Of a DNA stretch of 64,000 nucleotides, positions 56,797 to 64,000 are shown piece by piece (the stretch's first letter is position 1; each line of letters opens with the position of its first letter). A program made the translations under genes and the position numbers. The notes below the pieces were generated by a model that did not search any database, was not told where the DNA came from, and worked only from the letters and a program-made list of their open reading frames with translations. This DNA comes from Myotis daubentonii (taxonomy: Eukaryota; Chordata; Mammalia; Chiroptera; Vespertilionidae): positions 10,711,715-10,775,714 of the forward strand of contig NC_081844.1 in the NCBI RefSeq assembly GCF_963259705.1, read 5' to 3'.

Positions 56797-56940
56797 GAAA
56801 TAATGAAAAAGTTCTGGAGATGGATGGTGGTTGCACAATGTGCATGTACTTAATGCAACTGAACTGTACACTTAAAATGGTTAAAATGGTAAATTCTATG
56901 TCACATGCATTTTATCACAATAAAATAACAAAACAAAATA

Positions 56941-57539
56941 AAGATATAAAAAATTACAAACCATTATTGACAAAAAAACATAGCGTTGAGATTTAGGAAG
57001 TAAAAATGAGGTAGCAGACTAAATACATGATCACCTCCCTTTTTCTCTTAATATTCCTTAAAATAACAATAACAAATACATATATAGTTTTCTAAGAAGT
57101 AAATTGAAAATGCCTATAAAAAAATAATCAAAACACCAGAAATTGAGAAAAAATACCGGAAGGCATGCAGCATTGTGCCCTAATATCCAAATCCATCTAA
57201 TATAAAGATTCTGAAGAAGAAAAGAGAAGATGAAGAGGAGAAAAGAATTACAAATGGATTATATTGAGATCTGGATAGAGATACAGCAGAAAACATATTC
57301 AAGCTGAAGAATATCTGGGTCTTCAGATTAAATAGAATACAAAGTGTTGAGCATAATAACTGGGGGTGGGAAAGCTCTACAAAAAAAAAATATCCCTTCT
57401 CCCAGTGATTTGTGGGAAAGGGGCCAGTGGTTCCCTAGGGACTGAGTAAGTTGTGACTTCCTAGCAAAGCAAGCAGGCTTATGATTCTTAGTTTATTATG
57501 CTTAATAATGTGTGATTCCCTTTGCTCTCGTTCTTTGTT
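56941..57539. other. Spacer, no gene seen
   Basis: AT-rich sequence with no recognised gene or repeat. Confidence 0.5.
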
Positions 57540-57555
57540 AATATCTAGCTACCTA

Positions 57556-57761
57556 CCTTGCCCTGACTGGTTTGGCTCAGTGGATAGAGCGTCAGCCTGT
57601 GGACTCAAGGGTCCCAGGTTCGATTCTAGTCAAGGGCATGTACCTTGGTACGGGGCATGCAGGAGGCAGCTGATCGATGTTTCTCTCTCATTGATGTTTC
57701 TAACTCTCTATCCCTCTCCCTTCCTCTCTGTAAAAAAATCAATAAAATATATTTTTTAAAA
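57556..57761 (+). mobile_element. Ves-type SINE
   Basis: The head is GCCCTGACTGGTTTGGCTC, box B is GGTTCGATTC, and the tail AATAAAATATATTTTTT. The 16-bp duplications AATATCTAGCTACCTA (57540-57555 and 57762-57777) are identical. Confidence 0.95.
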
Positions 57762-57777
57762 AATATCTAGCTACCTA

Positions 57778-58117
57778 TACTAACAATTGAAATCTGTAGT
57801 TGGTCAAAAGCACAGGTAACAACCTGTACTTATAATTGGTATTTGAGTGAAGGTGGAGGAGTCTTGTAAGAGTGAGTGCTTAACTAACTATGGGGTCTGA
57901 TCCTATCTCCAGGTAGGTAGCATCAGAATTGACTTGAATTGTAGGACATCCAGCTGGTGTCAGAGAATTACTAGGTGTGGGGAAAGAACTCACATACTGG
58001 AAATGGAATAAGAATCATTAGGGTTTTAATCATATTTAACAAATCCTTCACTATACTTAGAGCAAGAACCTGTTTTCATAGATTACATTCAAACATTTTT
58101 AAAGTTTTATTTTAATA
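57778..58117. other. Spacer, no gene seen
   Basis: No recognised feature. Confidence 0.45.
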
Positions 58118-58325
58118 CTAGTGGCCCAGTGAATGAAATTTGTGCAATTTAAAAGGGAATTAATTAGAGGAAATATTTTAATATTGCTATTTGCCCTTTC
58201 TCTATAATAGAAGTGTCAGAGATGAAAGAAAATTAGTAAAATGTATATGAAAATCTCTCTCCTGTCAGAGTCTGTGGCGCGCCACAGGACCCAGAGTCAA
58301 ATCATCATCCACCCGCACCTCGAGT
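58118..58325 (-). mobile_element. Helitron H12, 5'-truncated
   Basis: The 3' terminus CTAG (58118-58121), followed by TGGCCCAGTG and the stem words AAATTTGTGC, reads on the minus strand. The 5' end is missing. A perfect 16-bp palindrome CTGTGGCGCGCCACAG lies at about 58270-58285. Confidence 0.7.
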
Positions 58326-58369
58326 ATGGAAATATATGTGGATTTCCTTATGTGAATTTTCCACATATA

Positions 58370-58814
58370 TATAACATTTTAAGGACTCTTTATTCCATGT
58401 AGCTCACCTATTAATCTATAGTTGTACCATTATCGTTCCTTAATTATTATAGCTTTGTGATATTTTGATAGGTCACCTTGTTTTATCCCCCAAAAAGGCA
58501 CTTGATTATTCTTAGCCCTTTGACTTACTACATAAATTTTAGAATCCATTTGTTGAAGTCAATATAAATCCTTTTGTGATATTGTTTGAGATTACATTGA
58601 ATCTCTACATCGATTTGAGGAATACTGGGATCTTTACATTATTGAGTCTTCCTATCCATAAACATTTTCTATCACCCAATTTATTTAGTTCTTTATGATT
58701 GTTGTTTTATAAATGAAGTGTCATAATAGTCTCACTAAAGGTTTTGTTTGGCTTTGGTTAGATAATTTCTAGTTATTCTATATATTTTTGTATTTATTAT
58801 AAATGGTATTGTTA
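58370..58814 (-). mobile_element. Old L1 fragment, antisense
   Basis: The words ATTATAGCTTTGTGATATTT, TTACATTGAATCTCTA and ATTGAGTCTTCCTATCCAT are the reverse strand of L1 ORF2 (region after the RT core). It is strongly diverged. Confidence 0.75.
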
Positions 58815-59033
58815 GCCCTAGCCGGCTTGGCTCAGTGGATAGAGCATCAGCCTTTGAACTGCAGATTCTGGTTTGATTCCGGTCAAGGGCATATGCATGG
58901 GTTACGGGCTCAATCCCCAGTAGGGGGCATGCAGGAGGCAGCCAATCAGTGATTCTCTCTCATCATTGATGTTTCTCTCTCTCTCTCCCTCTCCCTTCCT
59001 CTCTGAAATCAATAAAAATATTTAATAAATAAA
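58815..59033 (+). mobile_element. Ves-type SINE immediately before L1-C
   Basis: The head is GCCCTAGCCGGCTTGGCTCAG, box B is GTTTGATTCCGG, and the tail AATAAAAATATTTAATAAAT. The tail runs straight into the 5'-truncated L1-C. No clear target duplication is visible at the left. Confidence 0.88.
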
Positions 59034-59331
59034 TACTAATGACAATGAAAACAAAACAATCCAAAACCTTTGGGACGCAATGAAAGCAGTCCTGAGAGGG
59101 AAGTTTATAGCGCTATAGGCCTATCTCAAAAAACAAGAAAAAATGGTAGTAAATCATCTAACTTTACAACTCAAAGAATTAGGAAGAGAGCAACAAGAAA
59201 ACCCCAGAGTGAGCAGAAGGAAGGAGATAATAAAGATCAGAGCAGAAATAAATGACATAGAGACCAAAAAACAATACAAAAGATCAATGAAACCAAGAGC
59301 TGGTTCTTTGAAAGGATAAACAAGATTGACA

Positions 59332-61245
59332 GAGAGAGAACCAAGATGGTGGCATAGGTTAACGCCGGAGTTTGCTGCTTTGAACAACTACTTCAAAAGT
59401 GAAACTAAAACACGGAACGGACATCACCCAGAACCACAGGAACGCTGGCTGAGTGGAAGTCCTACAACTAAGAGGAAAGAGAAACGCACACGGACACTCA
59501 GAGGAGGCGCAGTGGTGAAGTCAAATTCTGAGGTGCGGAGTGCGCGGAGCGGGCTGGCGGCGGAGGGCGCGGTTGTTGTTTTCAATCGGGAGGGAGTCGC
59601 AGACTCTGAGCTCCAGATACAGGCGAGTCTTTAGGGACCCAGACTCAAACTGGAGAAGCGGGACTGTCTGGCTTCGGTCAGAGCGAGTGCAGCTTTCTCT
59701 CCGAGCTTTGCAGCGGGTGCTGGGACTCAGAGAGGCAGAGCCCCTTGGGACAGGACTGAGAGCCGCCATAACTGTTCTCTCCGGCCCACCCTGTTGATCC
59801 TGTGCGACCCGCCCCGCCCAAGCCCTGCACAGAGGCATTTGCAGGATAGCCTCAGGCAAAGGCTAGATTAGCACCTCCCTAGAGGACAGAAGTTCTCTCA
59901 CTGCTGACACAGCTGATTCTCATAGCCACTTGGCCTGGAGGTCAAACCCTCCCTGGAATTAGCTACAACAATCAAGATTTAACTATAAGACTTCGAACAA
60001 AGACCACTAGGGGGTACACCAAGGAAGCATAACAAAATGCGGAGACAAAGAAACAGGACAAAATTGTCAATGGAAGATATAGAGTTCAGAACCACACTTT
60101 TAAGGTCTCTCAAGAACTGTTTAGAAGCTGTCGATAAACTTAATGAGATCTACACGAAAACTAATAAGACCCTCGATCTTATATTGGGGAACCAACGAGA
60201 AATTAAGCATACACGGACTGAAATAACGAATATTATACAGACGCCCGACAGCAGACCAGAGGAGCGCAAGAATCAAGTCAATGATTTGAAATGCGAGGAA
60301 GCAAAAAACATCCAACCGGAAAAGCAAAATGAAAAAAGAATCCAAAAATGCGAGGATAGTGTAAGGAGCCTCTGGGACAGCTTCAAGCGTACCAACATCA
60401 GAATTATAGGGGTGCCAGAAGTTGAGAGAGAGCAAGATATTGAAAACCTATTTGAAGAAATAATGACAGAAAACTTCCCCCACCTGGTGAAAGAAATGGA
60501 CTTACAGGTCCAAGAAGCGCGGAGAACCCCAAACAAAAGGAATCCAAAGAGGACCACACCAAGACACATCATAATTAAAATGCCAAGAGCAAAAGATAAA
60601 GAGAGAATCTTAAAAACAGCAAGAGAAAGAAACTCAGTTACCTACAAGGGAATACCCATACGACTGTCAGCTGATTTCTCAACAGAAACTTTGCAGGCCA
60701 GAAGGGAGTGGCAAGAAATATTCAAAGTGATGAATACCAAGAACCTACAACCAAGATTACTTTATCCAGCAAAGCTATCATTCAGAATTGAAGGTCAGAT
60801 AAAGAGCTTCACAGATAAGGAAAAGCTAAAGGAGTTCATCACCACCAAACCAGGATTATATGAAATGCTGAAAGGTATCCTTTAAGAAGAGGAAGAGGAA
60901 GAAAAAGGTAAAGATACACATTATGAACAACAAATATGCATCTATCAACAAGTGAATCTAAGAATCAAGTGAATTAATAATCTGATGAACAGAATGAACT
61001 GTTGATTATAATAGAATCAGGGACATAGAAAGGGAATGGACTGACTATTCTTGGGGGGGAAAGGGGTGTGGGAGATGTGGGAAGAGACTGGACAAAAATC
61101 GTGCACCTATGGATGAGGACAGTGGGTGGGGAGTGAGGGCGGAGGGTGGGGCGGGAACTGGGAGGAGGGGACTTATGGGGGGAAAAAAAAGAGGAACAAA
61201 TGTAATAATCTGAACAATAAAGATTTAATTAAAAAAAAAAAAAAA
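59332..61245 (+). mobile_element. ORF1-only L1 derivative, copy 2 (HAL1-like), with open ORF1
   Basis: It begins GAGAGAGAACCAAGATGGTGG, has a 5' UTR of about 700 bp, an open ORF1 (60037-60885) and a G-rich 3' UTR. It ends AATAAAGATTT and an A run of about 18. There is no ORF2. Identical 14-bp repeats AAACAAGATTGACA (59318-59331 and 61246-61259) flank it inside L1-C. The same three-part architecture occurs in copy 1 at 21943-24537, so lack of ORF2 is a family trait and not a private deletion. Confidence 0.93.
60037..60885 (+). CDS. Open ORF1 protein of the ORF1-only element
   Basis: The frame encodes 282 residues from ATG at 60037 to a stop at 60883-60885. Residues 1-115 are highly charged and helix-prone with heptad-like leucines, as in the ORF1 coiled coil. 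About 119-205 form the RRM (NIRIIGVPEVERE, then RHIIIKMPRAKDKERILK). About 206-282 form the C-terminal domain (TYKGIPIRLSADFS, LLYPAKLSFRIEGQIKSF, ending YEMLKGIL). L1 ORF1 proteins trimerise and coat element RNA. Here the partner endonuclease-RT would have to come from another L1. The protein is a little shorter than the ~340 residues of human ORF1p. No stop or frameshift interrupts it, so it could still be made if transcribed. Confidence 0.9.
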   Translation: MRRQRNRTKLSMEDIEFRTTLLRSLKNCLEAVDKLNEIYTKTNKTLDLILGNQREIKHTRTEITNIIQTPDSRPEERKNQVNDLKCEEAKNIQPEKQNEKRIQKCEDSVRSLWDSFKRTNIRIIGVPEVEREQDIENLFEEIMTENFPHLVKEMDLQVQEARRTPNKRNPKRTTPRHIIIKMPRAKDKERILKTARERNSVTYKGIPIRLSADFSTETLQARREWQEIFKVMNTKNLQPRLLYPAKLSFRIEGQIKSFTDKEKLKEFITTKPGLYEMLKGIL

Positions 61246-61261
61246 AAACAAGATTGACAAA

Positions 61262-63830
61262 CCTCTAGCCAGGCTCACCAAGAAGCAAAGAGAGAGGACC
61301 CAAATGAACAAAATCAGAAACGATAGAGGCGAAATAACAACAGACCCCACAGAAATACAAAGGATTGTTAAAAAATACTATGGACAGCTCTATTCCAACA
61401 AACTAGACAACATGGAGGAAATGGACATATTCCTAGAAAAATACAACATTCCAAAACTCAATCAGGAAGAATCTAAAAATCTCAATAGGCCAATAACTAT
61501 GGAAGAAATTGAAGCAGTCATCAAAAAGCTTCCAGCAAACAAAAGCCCAGGACCAGACGGCTTCACAGGGGAGTTTTACCAAACATTCAAGGAAGAACTA
61601 AAACCTATCCTCCTCAGACTATTCCAACAAATTCAAGAGGAAGGAACACTTCCAAGCACATTCTATGAAGCCAGCATCACCCTAATACCAAAACCAGGTA
61701 AAGACAACACAATGAAAGAGAGTTACAGGCCAATATCCCTCATGAACATAGATGCCAAAATACTCAACCAAATTCTAGCAAATTGGATCCAGCAATACAT
61801 CAGAAAGATCATACACCATTATCCCAGGGATGCAAGGATGGTACAATATCCGCAAATCAATAAACGTGATACATCACATAAACAAATTGGGAGATAAAAA
61901 ATCACATAGTCATATCAATTGATGCAGAAAAAAACATTTGACAAAATTCAACACCCTTTCTTGATAAAATAAAAAAAAAAAACTCTCAGCAAGAAGGAAT
62001 AGAAGGATCATACCTCAACATAATAAAGGCCATATATGAGAAACCCACAGCCAACATCATACTCAACAGTCAAAAACTAAAACCATTTCCCCTAAGAACA
62101 GAAACAAGACAGGGTTACCCACTCTCACCACTCCTGTTCGACATAGTACTGGAAGTACTAGCCATTGCAATAAGACAAGAAGAAGAAATAAAAGGCATCC
62201 AAATTGGAAAAGGAGAAGTAAAACTGTCCTTATTTGCAGATGACATGATACTGTACATAGAAAACCCTAAAGACTCCATCAAAAAATTATTAGACATAAT
62301 AAATGAATTTGGCAATGTAGCAGGATACAAAATTAATACCAAAAAATCTATGGCATTTCTTTACACCAACAGTGAACTTACAGAAAGAGAAACTAAAAAA
62401 GCAATCCCATCTACCATCACACCAAAAAAATTAAGATACCTAGGAATAAACTTAACTAAGGAGGTAAAAGACCTATATGCGGAAAACTATAGGAAACTGA
62501 AAAAGGAGATAGAAGAAGTCATAAACAGATGGAAGAACATACCGTGTTCATGGAGTGGTAGAATCAACATCATCAAAACATCCATACTACCCAAAGCAAT
62601 CTATCGATTCAATGCAATCCCCATTAAAATACTAACGGCATATTTCACAGATCTAGAATGAACATTCCAAAAATTCATCTGGAATAAAAAAGACCTCGAA
62701 TAGCTGCAGCAATCCTGAGAAAGAAGAATAAAGTAGAAGAGATCTCAATAGTAGATATCAAGCTGTATTACAAAGCCACTGTTCTCAAAACTGCCTGGTA
62801 CTGGCATAAGAACAGACATATAGATCAATGGAATAGAATAGAGACCCCAGAAATTGACCCAAACCACTATGCCCAATTAATATTCAACAAAGGATGCAAG
62901 AGCACACAATGGAGTCAAGACAGTCTCCTCAATAAATGGTGTTGGGAAAATTGGACAGATACATGCAAAAAGATGAAACTAGACACCAATTCACACCATA
63001 CACAAAAATAAACTCAAAATGGATAAAGGACTTAAACATAAGATGGGAAACCATAAAAATACTAGAGGAATCCACAGGCAGCAAAATAGCAAACATATGC
63101 AGAAGAAATTTCTTCACTGATACTGCTCCTAGGGCAATGGAAACTAAAGAGAAAATAAACAAATGGGACTACATCAAAATAAAAAGCTTTTGCATAGCAA
63201 AAGAAACCATCAACAAAACAACAAGAAAGCCCACTGCATGGGAGAACATATTTGCCAATGTTATCACCAATAAGGGTTTAATCTCCAACATTTACAGGGA
63301 ACTCATACAACTTAACAAAAGGAAGATAAACAATCCAATCAAAAAATGGGCAAAGGACCTAAATAGACACTTTTCAAAAGAGGACATACAGAAGGCCAAA
63401 AGACATGAAAATATGCTCAAAGTCACTAATTATATGAGAGATGCAAATCAAAATGACAATGCGGTATCATCTCACACCTGCCAGAATGGCTATCATCAAC
63501 AAATCAACAAATGACAAGTGCTGGTGAGGATGCAGAGTAAAAGGAACCCTCGTGCACTGCTGGTGGGAATCCAAAATGGTGCAGGCACTGTGGAGAACAG
63601 TTTGGAGTTTCCTCAAAAAACTAAAAATGGAACTCCCATTTGACCCAAGTGATCTCACTTCTAGGAATATATCCCAAGAAGCTAGAAACACCAATCAGAA
63701 AAGATATATGCACCCCTATGTTCATAGCAGCACAATTCACCATAGCTAAGATTTGAAAACAGCCTAAGTGCCCATCAGCAGATGAGTGGATTGAAAAACT
63801 GTGGTACATCTACACAATGGAATACTACGC
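61262..63830 (+). pseudogene. L1-C ORF2, damaged
   Basis: The frame is open at 61304-61897 ([26 protein letters not shown]) and then breaks by a deletion of about 14 bp just before PRDAR, which removes the DQVGFI part present in the other L1s. The RT active-site motif FADD is intact near 62237. Further frames cover the thumb and the cysteine-rich end. As a whole the ORF2 is not functional. Confidence 0.88.
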
Positions 63831-64000
63831 TGAGGTAAAAAAGAAGGAATTCTTGCCATTTGCAACAGCATGAATGGAACTAGAGAGCATTATGCTAAGT
63901 GAAATAAGCCAGGCAATGAAAGAAAAATACCACATGATCTCACTCATTTTTGGAAAATAAAGAACATTATAACTTGATGAAAATAAAGATAGATACAGAG

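Larger units (their letters stand above)
55889..56940 (+). mobile_element. Old L1 3' end
   Basis: It begins with ACACATTACTAACCATTAGAG, matching the C-terminal end of ORF2 and the 3' UTR of an older L1, and ends in an A-rich tail. It carries two later insertions, a U2 fragment (56073-56106) and a SINE (56574-56796). Confidence 0.85.
59034..64000 (+). mobile_element. L1-C: 5'-truncated L1, split by an ORF1-only element, running off the right edge
   Basis: It starts in mid ORF2 (AATGACAATGAAAACAAAAC). It is interrupted by the ORF1-only element between 59332 and 61245, then continues through the RT region (61262-62700) and the ORF2 C-terminus to the window end. Flanking bases AAACAAGATTGACA on both sides of the interruption restore a continuous L1. 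The 3' end lies outside the window. Confidence 0.92.

Noticed and set aside
58270..58285. Perfect 16-bp palindrome CTGTGGCGCGCCACAG as a regulatory site
   Set aside because: It lies within a truncated Helitron and nothing else supports a function.

Overview
This is a mammalian nuclear segment, almost certainly from a vespertilionid (evening) bat. The reasons are about twelve Helitron copies with bat-type ends (5' TC followed by TATATAAT/ACTAATAAAAG-like sequence, 3' stem ending in CTAG), eight tRNA-derived Ves-type SINEs, hAT-family DNA transposons including a SPIN copy, a mariner-type MITE, and several L1s with bat-type 3' ends. Family names are recalled from memory and were not searched.

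Positions 1-9434 hold the 3' end of one host gene, read as ADAMTS3 on the plus strand. Three exons are visible (855-984, 1798-1887, 8983-9434). They encode the last thrombospondin type 1 repeat, a linker, and the PLAC domain with the C-terminal tail. The introns contain a (CTG)n run, an isolated 3'-end-like signal, an old hAT relic and a small tRNA-Gly-derived insertion. No other intact host gene is seen. The remaining host-derived pieces are a complete but broken retrocopy of ODC1 (17994-20037), a fragment of an ABC-transporter gene resembling ABCB11 lodged inside an endogenous retrovirus (36592-36758), and a CpG island (about 54870-55280) that may be a promoter.

From about 13.7 kb onward the window is a stack of nested mobile elements. 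An old antisense L1 (14.2-15.5 kb) carries a SINE. Two abutting Helitrons lie at 16.2-17.2 kb. An L1 fragment carries the ODC1 retrocopy. A long L1 (20.2-31.9 kb) holds an ORF1-only L1 derivative and three Helitrons in its 5' region. Further Helitrons with internal minisatellites occupy 32.3-35.5 kb (one carrying a solo LTR), 38.7-39.9, 40.5-41.3 and 42.7-43.2 kb. A betaretrovirus-like relic lies on the minus strand at 36.4-37.9 kb. A second nearly full-length L1 (44.1-50.9 kb) carries a SINE and a solo LTR. A pair of related LTRs (51.5-54.4 kb) surrounds a deleted provirus. A third L1 (59.0 kb to the right edge) carries a second ORF1-only element whose 282-codon ORF1 is open.

The most unusual signals are four. 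(1) The retroviral relic has a host ABC-transporter segment in place of most of env, directly upstream of the polypurine tract. (2) Two copies of an L1-derived family share 5' UTR, ORF1 and 3' UTR but no ORF2, and one still has an open ORF1. (3) A hAT element encloses 215 bp that translate on the minus strand to a non-LTR reverse transcriptase C-terminal segment of a type I associate with arthropods. (4) Two tailless retrocopies of short 5' fragments of structural RNAs (tRNA-Gly and U2) are each flanked by target duplications.
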